A stretch of DNA of 64,000 nucleotides from JBEVJK01 sp040510195 (GCA_040510195.1 JBEVJK010000115.1:17302-81301), one strand, 5' to 3'; counted from the stretch's first letter, positions 52,691 to 61,918 are shown. Made by a program: numbers and translations. Notes: generated by a model from the sequence alone, not told the origin.

Positions 52691-53866
52691 GTGGATGCCT
52701 CGACGACCTTCGCCGCTGCCGTCCGCGGCCGCTGGGCGATTGCCGCCATTTTCACCATGAACGGTTTCCTGATCGGCAGCTGGGCCCCGCAGATCCCCGT
52801 CTTCCTGACCCGGCTCGGCATCTCGGAGTTCACGCTCGGCCTGCTGATCCTGCTGTTCGGCGCCGGCGCCGTCAGCGCCATGGCCTGGGCCGGGCACCTG
52901 ATCGCCCGCCATGGTTCCGAATGGACGATCAGGCTGTTCGCCTGGACCGGCGTCTTCGGTCTCCTGCTGGTGGCGCTGGCGCCCAATGTGCCGGTCGCCG
53001 CGGTGACCCTCTACCTCTTCGGCGGCATGATCGGCGGCATGGACGTCGCCATGAACGCCAATGCGGTGACCGTCGAGAAGAAGCTGTCGCGCGCCATCAT
53101 GTCTTCGTCCCACGGCTTCTGGAGCCTCGGCGGCTTCGCCGGGGGGGCGCTGGGTGGCATCGTGATCCAGCAATATGGCCATCTGGCGCATGCTGCCATG
53201 GTGACCCTCGTGACGCTCTGCGTCGCGATGCTGGCGCTCCGCCACCTCGTCCACGACGACCACGCCGTCGAGAAGGAGCACCGCAAATTCGTGCTCCCGC
53301 GCCACCCGGCGGTCTATGTGCTCGGGCTGATGGCTCTGCTGGCCATGAATTCGGAAGGCGCGGTGCTGGACTGGGCGGCACTCTACCTCCGCCAGGAACT
53401 GGGCGCCGACATAGCCATGGCCGGCTTCGCCTTTGCCGGCTTTGCCGGAGCCATGGCCCTCCTGCGCTTCTTCGGCGACGGCGTCCGCAACCGTTTCGGC
53501 GCGGTGACCACCCTGCGCATCTCGACGCTCGTCGCGGCCGCGGGGATGCTCCTGGCCGGCCTCGCGCCGTCGCCCTGGGTCGCCATCGCGGCATTCTCGC
53601 TGTGTGGGCTCGGCATCGCCAACGTCGTACCGATCCTCTTCTCGGCGGCCGGCAACCAGCCCGGCACGACGCCGGGAGCGGGCATGAGCGTGGTGACGCT
53701 GATGGGCTATTCGGGCATCCTGGTCGCGCCCTCGGCGATCGGCTTCGTCGGCGGACGCGTCGGCTTCTCGCCGGTTTTCATCGCCGTCGCTTTTCTTCTG
53801 GTGGTGGTTTGCCTGATGAGCCGCTTGGCCGAGGCGGCCGAATTCGACCACCGCCCCGGCGACTGA
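52691..53866 (+). CDS. MFS transporter
   Basis: A 391-residue twelve-helix carrier starting with GTG. It resembles YbjJ/FsrA-like MFS proteins: MNGFLIGSWAPQIPVFLTRLG in helix 1 and NANAVTVEKKLSRAIMSSSH in the region of helix 4. There is a 120-base gap after the dehydrogenase gene, with GAGAGGAG about 12 bases before the GTG. Substrate unknown; sugar or drug both possible. Confidence 0.87.
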   Translation: MDASTTFAAAVRGRWAIAAIFTMNGFLIGSWAPQIPVFLTRLGISEFTLGLLILLFGAGAVSAMAWAGHLIARHGSEWTIRLFAWTGVFGLLLVALAPNVPVAAVTLYLFGGMIGGMDVAMNANAVTVEKKLSRAIMSSSHGFWSLGGFAGGALGGIVIQQYGHLAHAAMVTLVTLCVAMLALRHLVHDDHAVEKEHRKFVLPRHPAVYVLGLMALLAMNSEGAVLDWAALYLRQELGADIAMAGFAFAGFAGAMALLRFFGDGVRNRFGAVTTLRISTLVAAAGMLLAGLAPSPWVAIAAFSLCGLGIANVVPILFSAAGNQPGTTPGAGMSVVTLMGYSGILVAPSAIGFVGGRVGFSPVFIAVAFLLVVVCLMSRLAEAAEFDHRPGD

Positions 53867-53932
53867 AGGCTTTGCCTGTCGATCGGGCGCAGAGGCCCCG
53901 GCCTGCCGGTGCCCCTGGCCGCACGCGTACGA

Positions 53933-54091
53933 TCAGATGCGTCCCATCAAGGCCAGGACGAGGATCACGATCAGGATCACCCCGACGATGCCGGAGGGAC
54001 CGTAGCCCCAGCCGCTCGAATAGGGCCAGGCCGGAATGGCGCCAAGCAGGATGAGGATGAGGATGATGATCAGAATGGTGCCAAGCGTCAT
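53933..54091 (-). CDS. Small membrane protein of the DUF3309 family
   Basis: A 52-residue protein that is almost wholly hydrophobic: a first helix (LGTILIIILILILLGAIPAW), a short YSSGWGYGPSG turn and a second helix ending in MGRI. It matches the small DUF3309 proteins frequent in proteobacteria. The longer frame to 54169 is less likely. Function unknown; members are often stress induced. Confidence 0.8.
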   Translation of the reverse strand: MTLGTILIIILILILLGAIPAWPYSSGWGYGPSGIVGVILIVILVLALMGRI

Positions 54092-54226
54092 CGAAGTCCC
54101 TCGCAGCAGATAGAATAGCCACAGAATGCGCGAAGCCCGGCGAAAGTTCCCGGGCGCCGGGCATTCCATCGATTGCCGGCTCGCTCGTCGAGCCCATTGC
54201 GGCCCGGCGCTCGCCGACGGAAGGCG

Positions 54227-57200
54227 CTATTCCGCCGCTTTCTGGAAAGAAACCGCGGGAGCGTCAGCCTCGTCGTCCTTCGACGCGGCTTGGGGCGTGT
54301 CGCGCCGCCACGGCATACGCGGACGGGGCAGGCGGGCCCACCAGCTGCCGAGCCAGGCGTAGAGCCGGCTGTCGTTGCTGCGCGAGAAAATCATCAGGGC
54401 CGCCGGCGTCACGATCAGCGTGAGCGCGGTCGCGAAGGCGAGGCCGAACACGATGGCGCTGGACAGCGATATCCACCATTGGGTCGAGGGCGCATTGATC
54501 GTCGTCTCGTGGTGGAAAATCTCCAGCCCGAGGCCGAAGGCGATGGGCAGCACGCCGAGAATGGCCGAAAGCGCCGTCAGCACCACCGGTCGGGCACGCT
54601 CGCGGCAGGTCTGCAGCACCGCCTCCATCTTGTCCCAACCCTCGCCGCGCAGCCTGTCATAGGTGTCGATCAGCACGATGTTGTTGTTGACCACCACGCC
54701 GGCCAGCGCGATCACGCCGATCCCGGACATCACGATGCCGAAGGGCTGCTGCATGATGAGCAGCCCCAGGAACACCCCGATGGTCGACATCACCACCGTC
54801 GCCAGCACCATCGCGACGCTGATGAACTTGTTGAACTGTGCCAGGAGCACGATGAAAATGAGGAAGATCGCGGCGCCGAAGGCCTTGCTGAGGAAGGCCT
54901 GGGCGTTCTTGGACTCCTCGTCCTCGCCGGCCAGCTTCCAGCGGATGCCGTCGAGGTTCATCTTCTCCATCGCCGCCGCCACTTCGGCCTGCGCCACGGC
55001 CGGCTGGACCCCGCTGGCGACGTTGGCCTGCACGACGATGGTCCGCTCGCCGTCGATGCGGTTGAGTATGCCGACGGTCGGCTCGGCCTCGCGGCTGACG
55101 AAATTGGAGATCGGCACCGAGCCGTTGGGCGTCACCACCCGCAGCTGGTCGAGCGTCGCCAGGGTGCGGCGGTCCTCCGGCAGCCTGAGCCGGATGTCGA
55201 CCGCGTCGTCGACTCCGGCCGGCCGGTACTCCGAAAGCTTGAGCCCGGTGGTGACGAGCTGGACGACCGTGCCGACCGAGGCCGGGCTGATGCCGTACTG
55301 GGCCGCCTTGGAGCGATCGACCTTGAGCGCCCAGTCGACGCCGGGCGGCGGCAGGCCGTCGGAGATGTCGATCACGCCCGGAATGGTCTTCAGCATGGCC
55401 GCGACCTCGCGCGCCTTGTCGTTGAGCCCTGCGGGATCGGCGGCCGACAGCCGGACCTGAATGGCCTTGCCCGTCGGCGGGCCCGCCTCCGGCACCTGGA
55501 CCTCGACGTCGACGCCCGGAATTCCCGCCATCGCGACGCGCAGCTCGTCGAGCACATCATGCGCCGGCTTGCGCTGGCGCCAGTCGACGAACTCGTACTG
55601 GATGACGCCGACCACGTCCTCGTCGACATTGTTGCCGCCGCCGCGCGACTTGCCGGCGCGCGTATAGACCGACTTCACGCCCGGCCAGCCGAGGATGCGG
55701 CGCTCGGCCTCGGCGGTGGCGCGGTCCATCTCGTCGAGCGACAGGTTGCCGCGCGCATGGACGTAGAGCAGCCCGTACTCCGGCTCGACATTGGGGAAGA
55801 ACTCGACCCCCTTGCCCTTCAGCGAATAGACCCACGGCACCGCCACCAGGAGCGCGGCGGCGAGCAGCAGGGTGACCGCCGGATGCTTCACCGCGAGCTT
55901 GACGGTCTTCATGTAGAGCCCGTCCTTGTGCTCGGGCTCATGGTGGGCCTTGCCGAAGATCGCCCCGAGCGTCGGCGTGAACACCAGCGCGTAGAGCATC
56001 GAGGCGCTGAGCGTGACGATCAGCGTGATCGGCAGGTACTTCATGAACTCGCCTACGATCCCCGGCCAGAAAAGCAGCGGCGAGAAGGCGGCGACGCGCG
56101 TCATCGTGGCGGCGATGACCGGCCCGGACATGCGGCGGGCGGCCAGCGCGTAGGCGTCCTTGCGGTCCATGCCCTCCGCCATGCGCCGCTCGGCGAACTC
56201 GGTGACGATGATGGCATCGTCGACCAGCATGCCCACCGCCAGAATGAGGCTGAACAGCACGACGATGTTGACGGTGAGCCCAGCCAGCGAAAGCAACAGG
56301 ATACCGAGCAGGAAGGAGGTCGGGATCGCCAGCCCGATCAGCAGCGAGGCGCGGCCCGACAGCGAATAGAGAATGACGATGAAGACCAGGATGACGGCGA
56401 TCATCACATGGTTCTGCAGGTCGCCGAGCAGCTGCCGGATCGACGTCGACTTGTCCTGGCTGTAGGAGACGACCGAGCCCTCCGGGAGCCGCTTGATGAA
56501 GGCGTCGGCGACCGCCTTAACCTCGTCGACGGTCTCCACCAGGTTGGCGCCCGTGCGCTTCTTGACCTCGATGGCGATCGCCGGCTTGCCGTCCAGCCGC
56601 GTCACCGTCTCGGCGTCCTTGTAGGTCGAGCGGATGGTCGCCAGGTCCTGCGCTCGCACCACCGCGTTCGGGCCGGCGACGATCGGCAGGTCGGCGACGT
56701 CCTCCGCCGTCTCGATGAGGGATGGCACCTTGACCGCGTATTTGCCTTCCGAGCCCTCGATGTTGCCTGCCGCGACCAGGCTGTTGGAGGCGCCGACGGC
56801 CTGGATCAGCTGGTCGAGCTGCAGCCCGTAGGACGACAGGCGCACCGGATCGATGATGACCTCCACGAGGTCCTCCCGGGCGCCCTGCAGCACCGCCTCC
56901 AGCACGCCCGGCACCTCCTCGATGCGGTCGCGCAGCTCGCGCGCCGCCGCCGTCAGGCTGCGCTCGGGCACGTCGCCGGCCAGAGTCACCACCAGCACCG
57001 GGAATTCGGAGAGGTTCACCTCGTTGATCGTCGGCTCCTCGGAGCCCTGCGGCAGGTCGCGCTTGGCATCCGAGACCTTGGCGCGCACGTCCTCCAGTGC
57101 CGTCGCCAGGTCGGCGCCGGCGTTGAACTCGACCAGCACGTAGCCGCCGCCCTGGTAGGCCGCCGCGCGCATCTCCTTGACGTTGGAGAGACTCTTCATG

Positions 57201-57409
57201 CGCGTCTCGACCGGTCGCAGCAGCAGCCGCTCGGAATCCTCGGGCGATATGCCCTGATAGGCGAGGCTCACATAGATGATGGGGATCTGGATGTCCGGCT
57301 CGGCTTCCTTGGGGATCGCCTGATAGGCGAGCGCCCCCGCAATCAGGAAGAAGACCATGATCGAGAGCGTGAGCCGCGCATTGCGGATCGCGTAGTCGAC
57401 GATGCCCAT
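54227..57409 (-). CDS. RND efflux pump permease (AcrB family)
   Basis: A 1060-residue inner-membrane RND transporter with twelve helices and two large periplasmic loops. It starts MGIVDYAIRNARLTLSIMVF, and the proton-relay Asp pair lies in VGMLVDDAIIV of helix 4. The opening is of the multidrug/heavy-metal-like type common in rhizobia, with NLVETVDEVK and SYSQDKSTSIR in the porter region. It follows the adaptor gene by 10 bases. No outer-membrane TolC gene is adjacent, so a chromosomal TolC elsewhere must complete the pump. Confidence 0.95.
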   Translation of the reverse strand: MGIVDYAIRNARLTLSIMVFFLIAGALAYQAIPKEAEPDIQIPIIYVSLAYQGISPEDSERLLLRPVETRMKSLSNVKEMRAAAYQGGGYVLVEFNAGADLATALEDVRAKVSDAKRDLPQGSEEPTINEVNLSEFPVLVVTLAGDVPERSLTAAARELRDRIEEVPGVLEAVLQGAREDLVEVIIDPVRLSSYGLQLDQLIQAVGASNSLVAAGNIEGSEGKYAVKVPSLIETAEDVADLPIVAGPNAVVRAQDLATIRSTYKDAETVTRLDGKPAIAIEVKKRTGANLVETVDEVKAVADAFIKRLPEGSVVSYSQDKSTSIRQLLGDLQNHVMIAVILVFIVILYSLSGRASLLIGLAIPTSFLLGILLLSLAGLTVNIVVLFSLILAVGMLVDDAIIVTEFAERRMAEGMDRKDAYALAARRMSGPVIAATMTRVAAFSPLLFWPGIVGEFMKYLPITLIVTLSASMLYALVFTPTLGAIFGKAHHEPEHKDGLYMKTVKLAVKHPAVTLLLAAALLVAVPWVYSLKGKGVEFFPNVEPEYGLLYVHARGNLSLDEMDRATAEAERRILGWPGVKSVYTRAGKSRGGGNNVDEDVVGVIQYEFVDWRQRKPAHDVLDELRVAMAGIPGVDVEVQVPEAGPPTGKAIQVRLSAADPAGLNDKAREVAAMLKTIPGVIDISDGLPPPGVDWALKVDRSKAAQYGISPASVGTVVQLVTTGLKLSEYRPAGVDDAVDIRLRLPEDRRTLATLDQLRVVTPNGSVPISNFVSREAEPTVGILNRIDGERTIVVQANVASGVQPAVAQAEVAAAMEKMNLDGIRWKLAGEDEESKNAQAFLSKAFGAAIFLIFIVLLAQFNKFISVAMVLATVVMSTIGVFLGLLIMQQPFGIVMSGIGVIALAGVVVNNNIVLIDTYDRLRGEGWDKMEAVLQTCRERARPVVLTALSAILGVLPIAFGLGLEIFHHETTINAPSTQWWISLSSAIVFGLAFATALTLIVTPAALMIFSRSNDSRLYAWLGSWWARLPRPRMPWRRDTPQAASKDDEADAPAVSFQKAAE

Positions 57410-57419
57410 CGAGGCGCCC

Positions 57420-58559
57420 CTACTGCGTCTCGCCGGCGGCGCCGGCCAGGCGCTTCACCGTCTCGGCGTCGGCTTCGACCGGCTTGACCACGTCGCCCTC
57501 TTTCACCAGGTCCTGGCCGGCGACGATGATGCGCGCGTCGGCCGGGATGCCGCCGAGAATGAGGCCGCGCGGCGTGTCGTCGACCAGGTCGATCGGATGG
57601 AAGGTCACCTTGTCGTTCTTGTCGACGGCGCGGATGCCGAGGTCGCCGGTGGTGCTGAGCGTCGCCACCGAGCGCGGCAGCACGACGGCGTCGGTGGGCG
57701 CCGCACGCAGCGTGATCTCGGCGGTCATGCCGGCCGGCACGCTGCCGTCGCCGTTGGGGATCGCCACCTCGATACGGAACGTCCGCGTCTGCGCCGAGGC
57801 GTCGCGGCTGATGTAGCGCACCTTGCCCTTGACGGTCTGGCCGCTGATCAGCCGGATGTCCGCCTCGTCGCCGATCTTGAGATAGCCGAGGTCGCGCTCC
57901 GACACCTCGCCGACGGCGAGCACCGGGTCGAGGTTCAGCACGGTCGCCACCTCGCCGCCCTGCATCACCGAGCTTCCTGGCTCGACCGGCACCCGGTCGA
58001 CGATGCCGTCGAACGGCGCCTTGACCTCGTTGCGCGTCATCTCCGCCTCGGCCGCTTCCAGCAGCGAGCGGGCCGTGGCCAGCCCGGAGCGGGCGTTGTC
58101 GGCCTGCAGCTTGGGGATGTTGCCGGTGACGGCTAGCTTCTCGGCCGCCGCATACTCGGCCTCGCGCTGCACCAGCACCTGGCGGGCCATCGCCACGGCA
58201 GCGGTCTTCTCCTCGGCCGCCAGCGCCATGATGATGTCGCCGGCCTTCACCCGGTCCCCCTCCTCGACATAGATGCGGTCGATCACGCCGTTGTTGCGGA
58301 CGGCGAGCGTGGCGCGCTGGTTGGCCTCGGTCTGCCCGGACATGCGGATGGCGCGCGCATGGCTGACGCGCGGAGCCGTGATGACGGCCACCGTGCGCAC
58401 CGGCGGCTTCGGCGCCTCGCCCGTCGGCTTGGCCGTCTCCGCCTCGGCGGTGGCCGACCCGACGGTGGAGAACTTGCCCGTCCCCATCCAGGCCGCGAAT
58501 CCGACAAGCACGACGAGGGCCGCCAGCTTGTGGAACCTGACTTTCGGCATGACAATCAT
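57420..58559 (-). CDS. RND efflux periplasmic adaptor (membrane fusion protein)
   Basis: A 379-residue adaptor: N-terminal membrane anchor (about 8-28), lipoyl and hairpin segment (ATLAVRNNGVIDRIYVEEGD, VKAPFDGIVDRVPVEPGS) and beta-barrel domain. It links the RND permease to an outer-membrane channel. I use the ATG at 58559 (ACAGG just upstream); a second ATG lies 9 bases later, and the open frame to 58703 passes through the promoter. Confidence 0.92.
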   Translation of the reverse strand: MIVMPKVRFHKLAALVVLVGFAAWMGTGKFSTVGSATAEAETAKPTGEAPKPPVRTVAVITAPRVSHARAIRMSGQTEANQRATLAVRNNGVIDRIYVEEGDRVKAGDIIMALAAEEKTAAVAMARQVLVQREAEYAAAEKLAVTGNIPKLQADNARSGLATARSLLEAAEAEMTRNEVKAPFDGIVDRVPVEPGSSVMQGGEVATVLNLDPVLAVGEVSERDLGYLKIGDEADIRLISGQTVKGKVRYISRDASAQTRTFRIEVAIPNGDGSVPAGMTAEITLRAAPTDAVVLPRSVATLSTTGDLGIRAVDKNDKVTFHPIDLVDDTPRGLILGGIPADARIIVAGQDLVKEGDVVKPVEADAETVKRLAGAAGETQ

Positions 58560-59056
58560 CCTGTCGGTCCGGGAGGGACCGTCCCCGCCGTGCCTCGCAA
58601 CCTCGATATGGGTGCGCCCCGCCACGGCTTCAAATCGTTGTGGCCCGCGCGCGAGGCGCGAGACGGCGGGTTCTACCTTAAAGTGTCGAACTGATACAGT
58701 CACAAATTTTCATCGACCCGTGACTCCTGACAATGGGTCGGGAGAGGGGCGCCCGCATCTGGCAGGCGCGCTGCGCCGCTGCGGCGGAGCCATCCCGACA
58801 CGTACGACGCGACCCGCCACCATATCGGAGGTTGACTGCATCGTCGCAGGCGCAAGCGGCGGTTGATCACACGCCCGGCAGCAATGCCAGTCGCGCAGCG
58901 CTAGGCACCCCAAAAAAGAAAAGCGGATTGCTCTCGAAACAGCTGCGGATTCGTCCCAAACCCTCATGGTCGGCGGCTGAAGCCGCCGACGGAAGGCCGC
59001 GCCAAACGCGGCAAACGGGTGCCGGACCCCTGATCCGGCGGGACGGGTCGGTTCTT
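58560..59056. other. About 500-base non-coding region upstream of the RND operon
   Basis: No credible gene. It contains the RND promoter at 58677-58705 and, nearer the DUF465 gene, a perfect 9-bp inverted repeat TCGGCGGCT/AGCCGCCGA at 58970-58989 without a T-run, plus a GCCGGA/TCCGGC stem near 59022-59038. The latter may help end the DUF465 transcript. An 85-codon frame in between has no family or codon support. Confidence 0.5.
58677..58705 (-). promoter_or_regulatory. Promoter of the RND operon with palindrome in the spacer
   Basis: On the minus strand TTGTGA (58705-58700) and TTTAAG (58682-58677) are 17 bases apart. The perfect palindrome ACTG-ATA-CAGT occupies 58700-58690, inside the spacer, where TetR-type repressors of efflux pumps typically bind. 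No repressor gene lies next to it. Confidence 0.45.
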
Positions 59057-59236
59057 CTAGTGCGTGGTGGGTTGGGTCTTCAGTTTCTCAATCTCGTCCT
59101 TGATTGCCAACTTGCGACGCTTCAGCTTCACGATTTCGAGATCGTCGACCGACGGATGCATCAGGGCCTCGTCGATTTCGCGCTCGATGTCACCGTGCTT
59201 ACGCTTCAGCTCATCAAGATGGGCGGCAAGAGACAT
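59057..59236 (-). CDS. DUF465-family small protein
   Basis: A 59-residue protein, MSLAAHLDELKRKHGDIERE onward, ending KLKTQPTTH. It is a helical hairpin of the DUF465 (YdcH-like) family: a first helix, a break at HPSVDDLEI, and a basic second helix KLKRRKLAIKDEIEKLK. The ATG is preceded by GGGAGAACC. It is divergent from a second DUF465 gene. Function unknown. Confidence 0.9.
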   Translation of the reverse strand: MSLAAHLDELKRKHGDIEREIDEALMHPSVDDLEIVKLKRRKLAIKDEIEKLKTQPTTH

Positions 59237-59473
59237 TGGTTCTCCCTTTCATGGTTTCCTCGAAGGCAACCGTCACGGGGGCGCGCCCGCCGCGGAAACG
59301 CCAGCGTGACGATTGAGTCGAGTTTGCCATCAACTCGTGCGGAAGTCGATTTCGCCGTAGTAGCATTTCCTGTCATCACGAAATGTGGTATGAGCGGCGC
59401 GCCGGAATGGGGAGCTTTCCGGACCCGCTCCGAGGACGCGCCCGGGGCGCCGGGAGACTCGCAGACGGGTGAC

Positions 59474-59677
59474 ATGTCGGAACAGGAACAGGCCGAGATA
59501 CGTCTCGAGTTTGCGCGATTGAAACAGGAACATGCGGATTTCGACGCGGCGATCGACGCCATGATCGCGGCAGGGTGCGATCCCTTGCAGGTCCAGCGCA
59601 TGAAGAAGAAGAAGCTGGCCCTGAAGGACCGGCTGAAGAACCTGGAAGACCGCATCATCCCCGACATCATCGCCTGA
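59474..59677 (+). CDS. DUF465-family small protein, second copy
   Basis: A 67-residue protein, MSEQEQAEIRLEFARLKQEH onward, with the family's second helix MKKKKLALKDRLKNLEDRII. Same fold as its divergent neighbour, with an acidic first helix. A CATTTC/GAAATG inverted repeat at 59364-59385 lies in the shared upstream region. In rhizobia a pair of such genes usually precedes purE, as here. Function unknown. Confidence 0.88.
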   Translation: MSEQEQAEIRLEFARLKQEHADFDAAIDAMIAAGCDPLQVQRMKKKKLALKDRLKNLEDRIIPDIIA

Positions 59678-59767
59678 CCGCTGCCCGGCCTTGCGGACCG
59701 CATCCTTGCGGGGCGGCCTGAACTGGGTTAATCGGCGCTTTCCTTGAAGACGCCGGAGCACGACCCC

Positions 59768-60265
59768 TTGGCCAGCCAGCGCGCCGAAGTGGCGATCATC
59801 ATGGGCAGCCAGTCCGACTGGGCGACCATGCGCCATGCCGCCGACACCCTGGCCGCGCTCGGCGTGGCCTACGAGACGCGCATCGTTTCCGCTCACCGGA
59901 CGCCGGAGCGGCTCTATGCCTTCGCCCGCGGCGCCAGGGAAAACGGCCTCAAGGTGATCGTCGCCGGTGCCGGCGGCGCAGCGCACCTGCCCGGCATGAC
60001 CGCCGCGCTGACGCCGCTGCCGGTGTTCGGCGTGCCGATCGAGTCCAAGGCGCTCTCCGGCCGCGATTCGCTGCTCTCCATCGTCCAGATGCCGGGAGGC
60101 GTACCGGTCGGTACGCTCGCCATCGGCAAGCCGGGCGCCGTCAACGCCGCTCTTCTGGCGGCCGCGGTGCTGGCGCTTTCCGACCCCGGCCTGGCCGACC
60201 GGCTGGATGCCTGGCGGGCGTCGCAGACGGCCGCCGTGGCCGAGGCGCCCGTGGACGAGCCATGA
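59768..60265 (+). CDS. purE: 5-(carboxyamino)imidazole ribonucleotide mutase
   Basis: A 165-residue class I PurE: IIMGSQSDWATMRHAADTL, the active-site histidine in IVSAHRTPERL and AGAGGAAHLPGM. It converts N5-CAIR to CAIR in purine synthesis. No ATG is available; TTG at 59768 has GGAG nine bases upstream and gives normal length, while TTG at 59744 would add 8 residues. Its end overlaps the purK ATG by four bases. Confidence 0.95.
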   Translation: MASQRAEVAIIMGSQSDWATMRHAADTLAALGVAYETRIVSAHRTPERLYAFARGARENGLKVIVAGAGGAAHLPGMTAALTPLPVFGVPIESKALSGRDSLLSIVQMPGGVPVGTLAIGKPGAVNAALLAAAVLALSDPGLADRLDAWRASQTAAVAEAPVDEP

Positions 60266-61338
60266 GCGGCCCGCTGCCGCCCGGCTCCACCGTCGGCATC
60301 ATCGGCGGCGGCCAGCTCGGCCGCATGCTGGCCATGGCGGCCGCCAGGCTCGGCTACCGCACCATGGTGCTGGAGCCGGTGGGCGACTGCCCGGCCGCGC
60401 AGGTCGCCAACCGCCAGATCGTCGCGGCCTACGACGACGCCTACGGGCTGGCCCGGCTGGCCGACGAGTGCCACGTGGTCACCTACGAGTTCGAGAACGT
60501 CCCCGTGCACTCGGCCGAGGCGCTTGCCGCCGACGTGCCCGTCTTTCCACCGCCCCGCGCCCTTGAAGTCTCCCAGGACAGGCTGGTCGAGAAGCGGTTC
60601 CTGAACGGCATCGGCCTGGCCACCGCGGCGTTCCATGCCGTCGACGACGACGCCTCGCTGGTCGACGCGCTCGCCGCGTGCGGCGGCTCCGGCGTGCTGA
60701 AGACGCGACGCCTGGGCTACGACGGCAAGGGTCAGCGCCTCTTCCGCGACCACCGCGGCGGCCTCGCCGGCTGCTGCGCGGCGATGGGCGGCGTGCCGCT
60801 GATCCTGGAGGCGCTGGTGCCCTTCGAGCGCGAGATCTCCATCGTCGCAGCGCGCGGGCTGGACGGGTCGCGGGCCGCCTACGACCCGGCGGAGAACCTC
60901 CATCGCGACGGCATCCTCAGGCAGTCCAGCGTGCCGGCGGCGGTGTCGCCGCCGACCGCCGAGGCTGCCCGGGACGCCGCTTTCGTCATTCTCGACGCGC
61001 TGGAGTATGTCGGCGTCGTCGGGGTCGAGCTCTTCGTGCTGGCCGACGGCAGCCTGGCGGTGAACGAGATCGCACCGCGCGTTCACAATTCCGGACACTG
61101 GACCGAGGCGGCCTGCGCCGTGTCGCAGTTCGAGCAGCACATCCGGGCGATCGCCGGCCTGCCGCTGGGCGAGCCTGCGCGGCTTTGCGACTGCGTGATG
61201 GAGAACCTGATCGGCGACGAGGTCCTGCGCGCCACATCGCTGCTCGCCGATCCGGACGTGGTGCTCCAGCTCTACGGAAAGGCCGAGATCCGGCCGGGGC
61301 GCAAGATGGGTCACTTCACCCGGCTGCTGCCCTCCTGA
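60262..61338 (+). CDS. purK: 5-(carboxyamino)imidazole ribonucleotide synthase
   Basis: A 358-residue ATP-grasp enzyme making N5-CAIR from AIR, ATP and bicarbonate. Start GSTVGIIGGGQLGRMLAMAA, then LKTRRLGYDGKGQ and the EIAPRVHNSGHWTEAAC motif. Coupled to purE by ATGA overlap, the standard purEK operon. Ends 12 bases from the convergent LprI-like gene. Confidence 0.96.
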   Translation: MSGPLPPGSTVGIIGGGQLGRMLAMAAARLGYRTMVLEPVGDCPAAQVANRQIVAAYDDAYGLARLADECHVVTYEFENVPVHSAEALAADVPVFPPPRALEVSQDRLVEKRFLNGIGLATAAFHAVDDDASLVDALAACGGSGVLKTRRLGYDGKGQRLFRDHRGGLAGCCAAMGGVPLILEALVPFEREISIVAARGLDGSRAAYDPAENLHRDGILRQSSVPAAVSPPTAEAARDAAFVILDALEYVGVVGVELFVLADGSLAVNEIAPRVHNSGHWTEAACAVSQFEQHIRAIAGLPLGEPARLCDCVMENLIGDEVLRATSLLADPDVVLQLYGKAEIRPGRKMGHFTRLLPS

Positions 61339-61350
61339 CCGGCACGCCGC

Positions 61351-61755
61351 TCACTGCGCCGGCACCGGGCAGCTCAGATCGCCCTCCTCGCAGGAGAGAT
61401 AGCGTTCCAGCTGCTCGTCGCGGCTGGTGGTCAGCCCCTCCAGGCATTGCGCCATCAGCATCGGGTAGATCGAGCCGTCACGGCTGTCGCCGTTGGCGAA
61501 GGCGCATTCGCCGTCGCGGAAGGCGATCCACGACCGCTGGGCCGCCTGCAGCCGCTTCTTGCCCTCGGCATCGTCGCCGAGCCGCTTGAGAATGGCCGAA
61601 TAGGTGCGGTTGAGCTTGTCGTCCGCCTCCTTGAAGTCGGAACCGGCGCAGATGTTCATCCCGGTCTGGCTTTCGTCGGCGCGGTCGCATTCCTGGGCGG
61701 CGGCGGCCGGGACGACGGCGACGGCGAGCATGAAGGCGAGGGCGGCGCGGTGCAT
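61351..61755 (-). CDS. Exported LprI/DUF1311-family protein
   Basis: A 134-residue protein: signal peptide (1-20, MHRAALAFMLAVAVVPAAAA), then a four-helix LprI domain with CDRADESQTGMNICAGSDFK and LQAAQRSWIAFRDGECAF. Six cysteines suggest disulfides. Members include lysozyme-inhibitor LprI of mycobacteria, but the fold is widely used and the role here is unknown. The open frame extends to 62037 but similarity begins at the signal peptide. Confidence 0.88.
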   Translation of the reverse strand: MHRAALAFMLAVAVVPAAAAQECDRADESQTGMNICAGSDFKEADDKLNRTYSAILKRLGDDAEGKKRLQAAQRSWIAFRDGECAFANGDSRDGSIYPMLMAQCLEGLTTSRDEQLERYLSCEEGDLSCPVPAQ

Positions 61756-61850
61756 GGCGGTTCTCTCGGTCGCGGAACGACGAACGGGATCATTCCAGCC
61801 CGCGCGCCGTCGCACAATGGCGAAGGCCCGTCCCACCCCTTCCCGGGCGG

Positions 61851-61879
61851 TTGACACCGGCGGGCCACCTCGTTTATGA
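61851..61879 (+). promoter_or_regulatory. Consensus promoter of the L36 gene
   Basis: A perfect TTGACA (61851-61856) and TTATGA (61874-61879) with a 17-base spacer. Transcription would start near 61886, giving a 75-base leader. Confidence 0.75.
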
Positions 61880-61892
61880 GCCTTCGCAAAGG

Positions 61893-61918
61893 AAGGGCGC
61901 GTCTTCGGGCGCGCCCTT
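61893..61918 (+). promoter_or_regulatory. GC-rich hairpin in the L36 leader
   Basis: AAGGGCGCG (61893-61901) pairs perfectly with CGCGCCCTT (61910-61918) across an eight-base loop. It begins about 7 bases after the expected transcript start and has no T-run. Possibly an mRNA-stabilising or autoregulatory leader structure. Confidence 0.5.

Noticed and set aside
54173..57487. 1104-codon open frame antisense to the RND permease
   Set aside because: Shadow of a real RND gene; arginine/histidine-rich composition without family features.
58710..58967. 85-codon minus-strand frame in the gap upstream of the RND operon
   Set aside because: No ribosome-binding site, no family features, composition like a chance open frame.
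58970..58989. Perfect palindrome as a terminator
   Set aside because: No T-run on either side and it lies 70 bases from the nearest gene end; left as an unexplained repeat.
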